Under the pieces are notes generated by a model. The model did no database searches. It was not told the origin of the DNA and saw nothing but the letters and a program-made list of their open reading frames with translations. 60,000 nt of DNA from Bolinopsis microptera (taxonomy: Eukaryota; Ctenophora; Tentaculata; Lobata; Bolinopsidae), in NCBI RefSeq assembly GCF_026151205.1, contig NC_087081.1:7437246-7497245 (forward strand), written 5' to 3'. The translations under genes and the position numbers were made by a program. Positions 46,024 to 57,014 of this stretch are shown here, in pieces; position 1 is the first letter of the stretch; each line of letters begins with the position of its first letter.

Positions 46024-46488
46024 CTATATTATAATAAGAGGTAGTGCTGCCTGTACTAAGCTCTATTCTGCTCACTTCTCTTCCCCAATAAGTGTTCCAT
46101 TTTACATAACTACACGTTTCAGATGATGCTGTTATGTCGAGTACCTGTTTTCCATTGCAATATACTTTGATCCTGTAGCCACGTTTCTCTACTACCCAGT
46201 GTTTATCTGTTCCTGTAGGTAGACTCTGGAAGGGAGTGTAGCCTAACTGACAAAAGTGAAGCCAATACTCTACACGAGTACTGAACCGGATACCAATACC
46301 TCCTACTTCTTCTCCTTCCTCACTATAGAAATATATCCCTATCTCCTCCCCACTACCGACAGTGCTGTCTGTTCTCAGGTGCAGGTAAGAAGTATCCAGA
46401 TCAGCAGGGATGCTTTTGTAATTAACCACAGGGCTCCACATATCTGTTGATTTGTAAGTTATGATAAACTGGGTTGAAATGTTTTGAG
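46024..46488 (-). CDS. Receptor gene exon: beta-sandwich-like ectodomain
   Basis: A 465 bp exon of 155 codons, phase 1 at both ends, between GTTGCAG|CTCAAAAC (46489/46488) and ATATAG|GTTAGT (46024/46023). The sequence alternates hydrophobic strands and turns: SYLHLRTDSTVGSGEEIGIY, EVGGIGIRFS, WVVEKRGYRIKVYCNGKQVL, SYVKWNTYWGREVSRIEL. It has three Cys. It resembles carbohydrate-binding-like domains such as the farnesoic acid O-methyltransferase (FAMeT-like) module of invertebrate surface proteins, but I am not sure of that family. The exon joins in phase to the SRCR exons, so it is likely an extracellular module of the same receptor. Confidence 0.75.
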
Positions 46489-46499
46489 CTGCAACACGG

Positions 46500-46755
46500 A
46501 TCTTAGAAATGTCGATTATTAGAATTATAATATTATATAATATATATATATAATATATATATTTAATACTTTCAACACTACTATATAACAAATAATTTGA
46601 GATAACGATGTTTAATAAATGATACAAAGAATTTCGAAGATCTAATCAACACCGACTTTTAATGTGTAGGAGTACAGCAACGAAATATATATATTATATA
46701 TAAGTTTTTTAAATATTTTCAACACTACTACATAACAAATAATTTGAGGATGACT
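46500..46755. repeat. AT microsatellite and a duplicated 30-base block
   Basis: TA-rich runs at 46530-46562 and 46685-46703 are each followed by TTTTCAACACTACTA(T/C)ATAACAAATAATTTGAG-like blocks (about 46568 and 46718). This is a local direct duplication in an intron of the receptor gene. Confidence 0.8.
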
Positions 46756-48950
46756 GTAAAGGTACATTTTACCGACAATTGAAGTCAAGGCGTTGTTTTA
46801 CTGACAGTTGTGGCTGACTAACAATATATATATGAGAAGACTTGTTTATGAATATCTCAGTTATAATTAATAATTTGATTAATACGGTAGATAGAGTGAG
46901 TTATTTTCAGAGTGCAAATTTTAAAACCATAGAACCATCTTATAATGAACATTATGGAATGATAAAAGGCTTATCATGGTTGACGGTCAAAGTTACAGAA
47001 TGGAAACGTGCAATATGTATATCGTAATATACATGATTTAATATGTATTACCTAATGCTTTTCATACAAGTTACAACAAAGTCTTCATGACCATGTTATA
47101 TATTCTGGGTTTGTACAGGATATTACTCGCTCAAATTATTACAATAGCGATACATAATACTCAATAAATTTAATAGATTTGTAGTGTTGCAATTAGTTTA
47201 AGATTATATATGAATCAGTAATAACTAGCAGGAACCCGCCTAACCCTAAAGTGGTATCAAGACTCAAGAGACTAAAATAATTATTACCTAATTAATTCGC
47301 GTTTTTGACACCACTTGGGGGTCCAAATTCTGGGCACTAAAATTCTTATTCCTCGGCCAATTTTTTATTTTGTCATGCGCTGATTTGAAGGCCATTAAAG
47401 TATTTGAACCAGTCAAAAAAATATAAGTTGTATATCTTTTACGGTTATAAAATCATCACGGGAAAGTTTTAATATGTGATTTGTTACGAGCATTTTTTAT
47501 ATGTTCGTAATTATTTGTTTTTCGCCCCTCAGGAATGAATAAACCCTTTCAAGATTCCTTTACTGCATAATTAATTTTTATTTCGTCCGAGGGGCTTTCC
47601 ATAAATCATTTTTTTAGCTTATTATAACCATTGATACAAAGGCCATCATCTTTCGCCAGCTCTTTAATATCCACCTTGAAGCTACATTTTATATCCTTGA
47701 ACTACACAATATAAACTAAGGCATGTTTTAGTGTTGGCTTTTTGTCACAACAAGACTGCAACCTATAGTAACAACTATAAACAGAACCCCTTATGTCTAC
47801 TAAAAAATTTCTTCTAATCCTAATATGAGCATTGTCTCTAAAAACCTAACTGAACTAGCGTTTCGGTGTGTGCAAAAGCTTTCAGGCACGCGCATTCCTT
47901 GCCCCGTTAGTTACCTGTCCTTCCAAAACCAAACTAGCAGTCAAGGACAAAAAGTCATACACCAAATGGGCATTATATTTTATGAATTGTTTTACATCTT
48001 TTTATTCTGTAAAATGTGCAAAAATTAAATTTCTTCTTTCATTGAAAAATTTCTTGTTTCATTGAACTACTTGGTCCATTTATTGATGTTTCACTTTTCA
48101 CAGCAGTTTCCTTTTCAGAGTTTGAGTTTATATTTAGAAACTAACCATACTATTTTTTAGATTTATGTCACTCATAATGGCTCCGGCTGAAAGTACTATG
48201 ACTCATTTTATCTAGAAGATTGTAGTTTCATTGCTTCTGAAGTAGCTATCGCCTATCAGTTCGCCGGTCAATGTTGGGTATAATACTCTTGTTATTTGTT
48301 TTTTAATTCAGTTTCACACGTAAGGTGCATTCGTGTAGATTTTTTTAATTGTGTATGGAGTTGGACATGGGTGAGGTTAGCACGTGGGATTTTAGGGTTA
48401 GTGTTAGTCACGTGAGGGTTTATACGTGCATTCTTCTTTATTTTTCTTTAGAGATTTAATGGTTTAGTATTTTAGGATTTTAGTAAGTAGGGGGAGGTTT
48501 GGTCGAATTTGTCAATACCTTGAGATATTGACGAAATCGATTAAATCTTCCCGGGGGATATAGTGTAATGTGGAAGCTGGTTTCAGCAGTTTAAGTGTAG
48601 TGATATTTTAGTTAGGATATTGTAGTTTAGTGAATTAAAACCCCTATGATTAGTGTTTGATTAGATTAGATTAGTGTTGTAGATTAGGATTGGTTTTGGA
48701 GGTCACGCGGTAGTCAGGGTAGTTAGTTAGGTTATATTATTGGACACACTGAGCCAAGTGTGGCCGCGTAACGCAGTGCTGGTAATTCTCATCTGCCCCG
48801 TTACAATCAGTTCTTTGGGTGGCTTGCTAGGTGCAGTTTAAATAAGTTACCGCTGCTGAAAAACACTGTAACGTGGCCGGCGAGTGACTAGTTCCGTTTA
48901 TTGATTGACTGTAATTTATCACGTTTCGAAACTTGTTGTACGAATACACT
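46756..48950. other. Intronic or intergenic non-coding stretch
   Basis: No supported gene. A weak inverted pair GCCCCTC/GAGGGGC lies at 47525 and 47590. If the 49815-49888 exon belongs to the receptor gene, this is its intron. Confidence 0.45.
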
Positions 48951-48958
48951 GTTTCCTT

Positions 48959-49388
48959 TGTTCATACCTTACTTAGGATCCGATCAAGTCATTCGATCAT
49001 ATTGAAAGTAATACGGCACTCAGTAGCCTGTAAGAGTTAAAGTACAATAGTTACCGATACTTGAGTTATCGTATTATTCATTTATCACAGCACGTGTTGC
49101 TTGCAGAGCTAGAGGTTTGTAAGTATCCGTGTACGACACTTCATTATCGTACCCTTGTTATATCTTTTCAATTACAGTACTTCAGATTGTTCCCCTTCTC
49201 TGTACCCGTACGATACTAAAATCTCGTACCTATCGTGTTAGATTAGCGTTCGATACTTGATTATATCGAGGGTTTTGTGGGGATTTGTCGCAGGACGACT
49301 AAGTCAGTATAGTGTGTAGAGAGTAGTACTTGTGAGCAGGCAGTGTTTACCATTGGTACGCCCCGGGAGGATTAGTCTGGTCGCTACA
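48959..49388 (-). mobile_element. Possible solo LTR
   Basis: On the minus strand the segment starts TGTAGCGACC, a start common in Ty3/Gypsy LTRs, and ends GAACA. A 4 bp CCTT flanks both sides (48955-48958 and 49389-49392). A purine-rich AAGTAAAATAAGG precedes it. The short duplication can arise by chance, so this is weak. Confidence 0.3.
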
Positions 49389-49434
49389 CCTTATTTTACT
49401 TTACAACTATCCTCTGCACTGGATCCCACAACAT

Positions 49435-49581
49435 GGTAAAAGAGGTAAAACTCGGAAAAACTGGTTGTCATGTGTCCAAGAGGATGCAGCAATCTTCACA
49501 GGTGTCGATAACATCAGGATAGAAGATGCAGAACAACGAGCAACAAACAGGGTACAATGGAGAGGTCTAATACACCGGTGA
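49435..49581 (+). pseudogene. Fragment of a LINE C-terminus
   Basis: A 48-codon frame reads GKRGKTRKNWLSCVQED and later EQRATNRVQWRGLIHR before TGA. This matches the style of the last residues of LINE reverse transcriptases (GK-R-GR-x-W-x5-ED ... R-x-WR-LI). An AAGTACAAGTAAGTATAAGAA tail-like run follows at about 49623. The rest of the element is missing, as in a strongly 5'-truncated copy. Confidence 0.6.
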
Positions 49582-49814
49582 AAGGAGTTACTATGTGGTG
49601 CAGGCCACTCCAACGACCTTTTCAAGTACAAGTAAGTATAAGAAGATGGTTAGATATTATATAAAGTTTGAAATTGAAGGAGTTTGAGGTAACTAAAGGA
49701 GTAGAGGGCGCTGAAGGCAATCTTCTGAGATAGCTGGAAAACATTTTTTTCCGGAGATACCGTAATTAAGTATGTACTATTTTAGAGAATTCACAGTTCA
49801 GAGCAGTGACTCAC

Positions 49815-49888
49815 CCTGGTTTTCCTTCACAGTTTCAACATCTTCTGTGTCCTCAGTTCTCACACCATCATTAAGCACCAGCGTTAAA
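49815..49888 (-). CDS. Likely small upstream exon of the receptor gene
   Basis: A 74 bp segment between a strong acceptor (TTTTTCTACCTGCAG at 49903-49889) and a strong donor (CAGG|GTGAGT at 49815/49814). It is open as LTLVLNDGVRTEDTEDVETV followed by KENQ. It starts in phase 2 and ends in phase 1, which fits the phase-1 start of the 46488 exon and gives ENQ-Ala-Gln-Asn across the joint. The peptide is acidic with no domain. The splice sites are convincing; membership of this gene is inferred from strand, order and phase. Confidence 0.55.
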
Positions 49889-50118
49889 CTGCAGGTAGAA
49901 AAATTTAGCAACATTATATTAGGTTAACAATCACCATGGCTTTTTTAGAAGAAACAAGATTTATATCCGATTATAAGTATACCCTAACCTCTATAGCTCT
50001 ATCTATAATATACCAGGCATCTCGGGGAAAATAAAAGTGCATTGTATAGAATAAACCCGGTATAAGGAAAAATCAGATATACCCCATTAGAGTATTACAT
50101 TATTGTGCCGGGTACAGG

Positions 50119-50668
50119 ACATAAGGATGGGGAACACGAGGGCGGGGAACACGAGGGCGGGGAACAAGAGGGCGGGGAACAATAGGGCGGGGAACAAGAG
50201 AGCGGGGAACAATAGGGCGGGGAACAAGAGGGCGGGGAACAAGAGGGCGGGGAACAAGAGGGCGGGGAACAAGAGGGCAAGGAACAAGAGGGCAAGGAAC
50301 AGGAGGGCGGGGAACAAGAGGGCGGGGAACACGAAGGCGGGGAACAAGAGAGCGGGGAACACGAGGACGGGGAACAAGAGGGTGAGGAACAAGAGGGCGG
50401 GGAACAAGAGGGCGGGGAACAAGAGGGCGGGGAACAAGAGGGCGGGGAACACGAGGGCGGGGAACACGAGGGCGGGGAACAAGAGGGCGGGGAACAAGAG
50501 GGTGGGGAACAAGAGGGCGGGGAACACGAAGGCGGGGAACACGAAGGCGGGAAAAAAGAGGGCGGGGAACAAGAGGGCGGGGAACAAGAGGGCGGGGAAT
50601 AATAGGGCGGGGAACAAGAGGGTGGAGAATATACGGGCGGGGAACAAGAGGGCGGGGAACACGAAGTT
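50119..50668. repeat. Purine-rich 15 bp satellite
   Basis: About 36 copies of GGGCGGGGAACAAGA and variants (ACACGA, AATAGG, GGGCAAGG). The plus strand is nearly all purine with GGG-C-GGGG runs in most units. All three frames on one or both strands stay open because the period is 15, giving AGNKR or PALLF repeats that are not genes. Confidence 0.96.
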
Positions 50669-51064
50669 GGCGAACACAGCCCTTGTGTTTGGTTCCAATT
50701 GTGTGGTATTGTCATGGAATAAAGCTCAACATGTAGTCGACACAAAATTCGATAAGAGCTATTATGATAAATCACATTTCTTCCACAAAACTAGCTAATT
50801 AACTTAAAGTTTGGGGAAAAGAAGGGGCCGATATATCGAGGTACTCGATATAGAGTGGCACGGTATATAGATTATAGACTTAGAGAGGTTAGCTTGTAAA
50901 ACGTCGGTCTGTTCATTCATAATTCATGATAGGAGGTAGTACGCGGCACAAGCCATGCGTTACGGAGTAAGTTATTTAAATTGATAGATCATTTCCTTTT
51001 GTTTGGAAAATGAATACACTGGGACGGTCCACTCAACCTAATTTTTATTTAAAATGTATATATA

Positions 51065-52037
51065 CAGGGTGAGTTGAAAATAGTGTGTAGAATGTAAAAA
51101 TCGATAATTTTTTATGAAGGAGCAAATTTTGAAAGGTGAATTGCTATCAGTTCATAAACGTTACAAATTTCATTCTTGCCTCTCATTTGATTCTAACTCA
51201 TAATTTGGTTGATTTTTGGCAGTTTTCCAAAAATTCGTAAATTCGTCCTAATGGGGTTCTCAAATCGCGTGCCCTGAAAATCGAGTCTAAAAATCTATCT
51301 TCTTCTACATTTTTTGAGCAATCACCCTGAAACTTTCAGGATATGTTTTAGGGATCATTTAGAAGATATGAGCCGGACAGAATTTTGAGAGAGGCCTTTA
51401 AAAAAATTTTATTCGATTTTGAAAATCGTGGACCTCGAAAAACCATCAAAAAACGAGGTCCAAGATTTTAAAAATCGAATGAAAAATGTTTAAAGGCCTA
51501 TCTCAAAATGTTGTCGGGCTCATCTCTTCTAAATGATCCCTAGAACATATCCTGAAAGTTTCAGGGTGATTTCTCAAAAAATGTATGAGAAGATAGATTT
51601 TTAGACTCGATTTTCAGGGCACGCGATCAAAAATCGCTCGCGCAATACAATTACCACACACGCGCTGACCTTTGACCGGCATTAATTTCGGCTAGGAACG
51701 ATATTTTTCCACGGGATCAAAAGCATCTGATAGATATTGCTCCCCTCTATCAGAAACAACTAAAAAGTCGATTTTGAGAACATTTCCACGAAGACCCCCC
51801 CGCCCCCTTAATACAGTCAAGTCGGCTATAGACAATTGTCTTACACGTTATCAACATGTCCTATCAACAATAAAGGACAATGGGTTGAGCAAATTAATAC
51901 TTATTAAGTATTTTTATTGCATTATTATAATATTTAAATATTTTCATTACCTAAATATGCAAAAATTAAGTGGAAATTTCATTTGTCAAAAAAATTAGAG
52001 CCATTTACTTTCTACACACTATTTTCAACTCACCCTG
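51065..52037. mobile_element. Mariner-like MITE, 973 bp, with internal palindrome
   Basis: The inverted ends CAGGGTGAGTTGAAAATAG continue to TGTGTAGAA (28 bp, perfect), followed by a looser GTAAA. A TA dinucleotide flanks each side (51063-51064 and 52038-52039), as for Tc1/mariner. In the middle lies a second inverted repeat with arms of about 174 bases (51264-51437 and 51454-51627) around a 16-base loop. No transposase frame is present. Confidence 0.9.
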
Positions 52038-52039
52038 TA

Positions 52040-52093
52040 CTTTGAAGAATAAGAGGTTCGGGTATATATACCCGAACCTCTTATTCTTCAAAG
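52040..52093. repeat. Perfect 54 bp palindrome
   Basis: CTTTGAAGAATAAGAGGTTC followed by GGGTATA, then the exact reverse complement with no spacer, centred at 52066/52067. It begins right after the TA that flanks the mariner-like MITE. Confidence 0.98.
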
Positions 52094-52574
52094 TGTTAAT
52101 TAATTAAGTTAACTTGAATAGAAAAATGTGTTTTATTTGAGAAAAGACACATATATATCAGTATTTCTTACCCTATCAAAGATGAGATCACGAAGCACCT
52201 CATATTGTCGTTGTAAAAAGTGCTCCTAAATTCTCATCAACTCTAGCAATCTTGAAGAAGTAAAATAAAACATAGCAAACAGTCGAATAAACTTAATAAG
52301 TTAAATTAAAGACACATAGCCCATAGGAAGGAATGATGGGTAGCGGGACGGTAAACAGTTTGTCAATTTGGAGGGTAGGGTCACGTGATGGGAGAAGGAA
52401 TATGATTCATAATTGGATAAATAAGTTTTATTAATTATAGAGGAATAATTTCGTACAATGGTATGTTTATTTGCATTAATCTTAATGAGTTAATGGAGGG
52501 CGCAAAATGGAGGGTTCATTCAACTATTTGGAAATCGTGAAATGGAGTGTTCTATAGATGTGGATACTGGCGGG

Positions 52575-52700
52575 GAGGTGATACATGTTTGTTTACTTTA
52601 ATAGTAAGCCCCTGTTAGGCGGGTTGAAGAGGTGATACATGTTTGTATACATTTTTAGGGTAAGCCCCTGTTTGGCGGGTTGAAGAGGTGATACATATTT
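52575..52700. repeat. 54-56 bp direct repeats
   Basis: GAGGTGATACAT recurs at 52575, 52629 and 52685, the first two followed by TAAGCCCCTGTT(A/T)GGCGGGTTGAA. The stretch ACTGGCGGGGAGGTGATACA at the start resembles the arm of the MITE at 34183. Confidence 0.9.
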
Positions 52701-53510
52701 TGTATTATGGAACGCTTGTAACACTTGTAACGCCTTCTTGTTACCCCCCTTTGAAGGCCCCGAATTATTTTCTAAACGAAAGCTCAAAAATAATCGAGAA
52801 ATCGACCTTCTTATTAACTCATTTTGATGACTGTTTCTGACCTAAAATTGCACGAAAATCGATTTAGCTAGGTTTCAGACACTTCCTTATCCCTCAAAAT
52901 TGATGTTTTATAGTTGATACGAGCAACAAGCAACATATATTTTGATCCTTCGGTTCTACTCATGACGGCCTAGGGAGTTAAGCTGAAACCGAAAGATCGA
53001 GGCAATCCTCACCTTAACTGATCAAACTGGTACTAACACAATTTTCAGATATAAATGTTCTTTGCGATACGTTTATTGCAGCTTTGCAACTTGAGTGAAG
53101 ACCAGAGTACGAAAACACACAGCAGGTAAGCAACTCAATTTTGGTGACTGTTCCTCACGAACATTCTGATCCTGTAACATAACAACAAGGAGATCGTATC
53201 CTAAACAAATCGAACAGGTACTAATTACTATCACAATTTCCAGAGCAGAGCATGATAACAAAGTCAAAAGACACACAATGAAGGTAGGTTACGAACACCA
53301 CAATATAACAATCATACTAACAACTGGATTACATTTATTCTGATATGATGACGGGCAGCCCTGATTTGCTTCGTGATCCTCAACGAGCGACCAATTGTAA
53401 TAGAGGTGTTATGTCACGTGACACCGATCCGTCCAATCACAAACATGAGTGTCACACTTAAAGTGATTGTTATCATCAAATTGTACAGCTTTAGTTATAT
53501 TGGTAACACT

Positions 53511-53575
53511 TGTTATATTATGTTATATTATGTTATATTCTGTTACATTATGTTATATTATGTTATATATTATGA
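53511..53575. repeat. 10 bp AT-rich tandem repeat
   Basis: TTATATTATG repeated about six times with small changes. Confidence 0.9.
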
Positions 53576-54465
53576 GTAATATCATTGTATTGTGCGACTT
53601 AAGAAATATAAATATTATACCCAGATTTCTACAGGCTATATAAGTATAACGGATAACCTGGAAAAGTAAACAAAAGATCAATTTTTTCAATAAACCTGTT
53701 CCATTTTGATACGGTATTCTGTACAAACCAGTTTATGCTACTCTATCGCAGATTTGGTTCAGAATCCAGCATCATGGTGAGAAACGGTTGATAAGTCATT
53801 GTCACGTGATCGTAGCCATCAAAATCACGGGGTCGGGAGAAGATGATTAGTGATATAACAGTCAGATTATATACGACTAACTGATGTAATCTAATCATAA
53901 TCTTTTGTTGAGCAGACTGAGAAACACTCTGACTAAGATTTAATAACATTGGAACCTCTTGCAAAGCTCGGGCACTCCACTGCACCAGTAACATCCGTTT
54001 GTTAAAACACAATATGTACTGTCGACTCTTACTCTGGCCCCCATCATTCCTAAGTCATGGCAACACTAGACATAATTCAGTCATTTGTAATTGGGTTACG
54101 GCAAAACGTGCGACCATTAAAAAAAGCTAAAACTAACTTCCACTAGCACAAAACGTGCTCACAACAAAGGTGAACCACAGAACAAGCCTGCGTGTAGAAC
54201 GCTATAAGTATAAGCTGAACAAAGAAAACATTACACTATACATTCACTACACATTTAGCTATAATACTGTATCAAACACAGCAGTATATTAAAAAGGAGC
54301 AATACAACAGTATTATGCTTCCTACTGAAACACATTGGTAGTTAACATGAACAATCTTAAGCAATTAAACAGACGATTTACACGTCGTGTACTTTGAAAT
54401 CTCCTGCTAAACAAGCATTTCGTTTAAATAATCCCGCTCAAAATCTTAAACAATGGTGTTCAGGT

Positions 54466-54574
54466 CACGTGTTTAGGACACGTGTTCAGGTCACGTGTTC
54501 ACTGTTCAGGACATGTTATAAGTAATGTAAATGTTTGACAAGTAGTGACTAGTGAGGTTGTGATGGGTATAAAG
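54466..54574 (+). promoter_or_regulatory. E-box array and TATA box before the 15 bp satellite
   Basis: Three CACGTG sites at 54466, 54479 and 54492 lie exactly 13 bases apart in a tandem CACGTGTTYAGGW unit. A TATAAAG box follows at 54568-54574, about 80 bases before the satellite array. CACGTG is the target of bHLH-type factors (USF, MITF/TFE, Myc/Max). Promoter function is inferred. Confidence 0.4.
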
Positions 54575-54654
54575 CAAGCAATTCAAGTGTATAGGTACAC
54601 CAAGTATTTAGTATATGTCTATAGGTAATAGTGGGGGAGGCGGAGTATCAATGT

Positions 54655-55705
54655 GAAGTTCTGTGCTGTACTGTGAAGTACTGTACCGTGAAGTACTGTA
54701 CCGTGAAGTACTGTACCGTGAAGTACTGTAATGTGAAGTACTGCACCGTGAAGTACTGCACCGTGAAGTACTGCACCGTGAAGTACTGTACCGTGAAGTA
54801 CTGTACCGTGAAGTACTGTACCGTGAAGTACTGTACCGTGAAGTACTGCACCGTGAAGTACTGCACCGTGAAGTACTATACCGTGAAGTACTGTACCGTG
54901 AAGTACTGTACCGTGAAGTACTGTACTGTAAAGTACTGTACTGTGAAGTACTGCACCGTGAAGTACTGTAATGTGAAGTACTGCACCGTGAAGTACTGTA
55001 ATGTGAAGTACTGCACCGTGAAGTACTGCACCGTGAAGTACTGTACCGTGAAGTACTGTACCGTGAAGTACTGCACCGTGAAGTACTGCACCGTGAAGTA
55101 CTGCACCGTGAAGTACTGTAATGTGAAGTACTGCACCGTGAAGTACTGTAATGTGAAGTACTTCACCGTGAAGTACTGCACCGTGAAGTACTGTACCGTG
55201 AAGTACTGTACCGTGAAGTACTGCACCGTGAAGTACTGCACCGTGAAGTACTGCACCGTGAAGTACTGTACTGTGAAGTACTGTACCGTGAAGTACTGTA
55301 CCGTGAAGTACTGCACCGTGAAGTACTGCACCGTGAAGTACTGCACCGTGAAGTACTATACCGTGAAGTACTGTACCGTGAAGTACTGTACCGTGAAGTA
55401 CTGTACTGTAAAGTACTGTACTGTGAAGTACTGCACCGTGAAGTACTGTAATGTGAAGTACTGCACCGTGAAGTACTGCACCGTGAAGTACTGCACCGTG
55501 AAGTACTGTACCGTGAAGTACTGTACCGTGAAGTACTGTACCGTGAAGTACTGTACCGTGAAGTACTGTACCGTGAAGTACTGCACCGTGAAGTACTGCA
55601 CCGTGAAGTACTGCACCGTGAAGTACTGTACCGTGAAGTACTGTACCGTGAAGTACTGTACCGTGAAGTACTGTACCGTGAAGTACTGTAATGTGAAGTA
55701 CTGTA
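54655..55705. repeat. 15 bp satellite with 480 bp higher-order repeat
   Basis: About 70 units of AAGTACTGTACCGTG, with variants GCACC, GTAATG, CTATACC and GTACTGTA. The rare units AAGTACTATACCGTG and AAGTACTGTACTGTA occur in the same order at 54871-54930 and 55351-55410, 480 bases (32 units) apart, with long identical runs around them. Each unit has the palindrome AGTACT. The continuous KYCTV frame is a product of the 15-base period. Confidence 0.96.
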
Positions 55706-55841
55706 CTTATAATACTGTAATTATATAGATTATAGGTGTTATTAAAGTATGCCTAAATTATAAGCGTAAAATAAACCTTGTCATCATGTGAGCAGTCCAA
55801 ACTTTACGAAAACAACCTAACTTTGTACCGGGGAGCGGATC

Positions 55842-55962
55842 ACTAAAAATAGAGACTGAATCGTAAACTAAAAATAGAGACTGAATAGTAAATTAAAAAT
55901 AGAGATTGAATCGTAAACTAAAAATAGAGACTGGATCGTAAACTAAAAATAGAGGCTGAACG
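55842..55962. repeat. 25 bp tandem repeat, five copies
   Basis: The unit ACTAAAAATAGAGACTGAAT plus CGTAA repeats with a few substitutions. Confidence 0.93.
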
Positions 55963-56871
55963 TGGAAATTGAAGGTACGAAAATGAAGATCTGAGCAGTT
56001 GTTTATTATACTTGTTACTCGTAAATTTAGCCCCAATTATCACCTGCTGTTCATGAGGTACAGTTATTGGTCGAAAAACCGTTTAAAATTAAAATGTTTA
56101 TTTTATACAAGTCGAGGTGAGTTGCACAAATAATACGGTCTAAATTTCTTCGAAATAACCCCAGGCAAAGCGCTGGTGATAATGAAATAACGCAAGTTAT
56201 ACTTAACAGACTGTGCAGATACTATGAGGGTTTAAAAACTGCAGATCTTATAAGTTAAAATACAAGAGACGTGAATCTGACGATTGGCGTGAGACGTTTT
56301 ACTACAATGCATTCTTTTTCTTGTTATGGTATGCAGTTTTACTGTAACACATTGATATGGTTGATATCCGAGTAGGACTCTTCAATTAGAATCGCCGGTC
56401 CTTTGACCCTCCTGATGTGAAGTTTTTTAGTGTGAAGTTTTTTCAATGCATTCATTTCCTGTTTTGATACTCGATATTACCGCCGAGTTTTCAAGTGAAG
56501 CTGAATATTGGTGGGGAGTTTTTACTACAATGTATTCTTTTTTCTTGTTATGGTATGCAAATAAATCAATTATATCACTAGATTATAGATCAGTCTTACA
56601 AACCATAAATAATCATCGAGTTCTCATTAAACAACAATTTGGAAAGAAAGGAATCAGGTACCATTCACTGTTTCTCCTAAGTTAAAAGTAAATAATACGC
56701 CATGATGGTGGCGTGGTAGATACAGCAAGTTACAATTAATACAGCACGTTGCACTGAAACGCTATATGAATCTTGGTTATATTGTGGTATAGTAGTATAA
56801 TAGCTTAATAGTGAATTAAATATACCAAACACAAATCATTGGTTCTTTTACATTTTCTACTAATACTAATA

Positions 56872-56958
56872 ATGTTTGGTGGCTTATTTGGCGGCAAAAT
56901 GATGACAGCACCAGGTGGAGCTACAATGTCAGGAGAAAAGATTTTGTTAATTTACTAA
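56872..56958 (+). CDS. Tiny ORF resembling a CHMP4/Snf7 N-terminus
   Basis: A 28-codon ATG frame starts MFGGLFGGKMMTAPGGATMS and ends in TAA. The Phe/Gly start is reminiscent of ESCRT-III Snf7/CHMP4 proteins, which begin with a short F-x-K-x-F-G-G segment. The following residues do not match well, and no second exon was found. It may be a first exon, a remnant or chance. Confidence 0.15.
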   Translation: MFGGLFGGKMMTAPGGATMSGEKILLIY

Positions 56959-57014
56959 TCAACATACCTTCATCGTTTCTGACGGTGACATTTTTGTAAG
57001 AGTGTACAGTAGAC

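Noticed and set aside
48562-49388. A longer solo LTR from TGTAATG at 48562 to 49388
   Set aside because: The flanking five bases do not match (TATAG versus CCTTA); the shorter 48959-49388 version has at least a 4 bp match and is kept as a weak candidate.
50087-50798. Antifreeze- or mucin-like ORFs (AGNKR, CSPPS, PALLF repeats)
   Set aside because: Several frames on both strands are open through the same 15 bp repeat, so none has special support.
54631-55728. 365-codon ORF of KYCTV repeats
   Set aside because: It is the 15 bp satellite read in one frame, beginning at a GTG; the opposite strand is open too.
56446-56685. 79-codon ATG frame
   Set aside because: It is built partly from dispersed repeats that recur at 56299 and 57336, and it has no domain or splice context.
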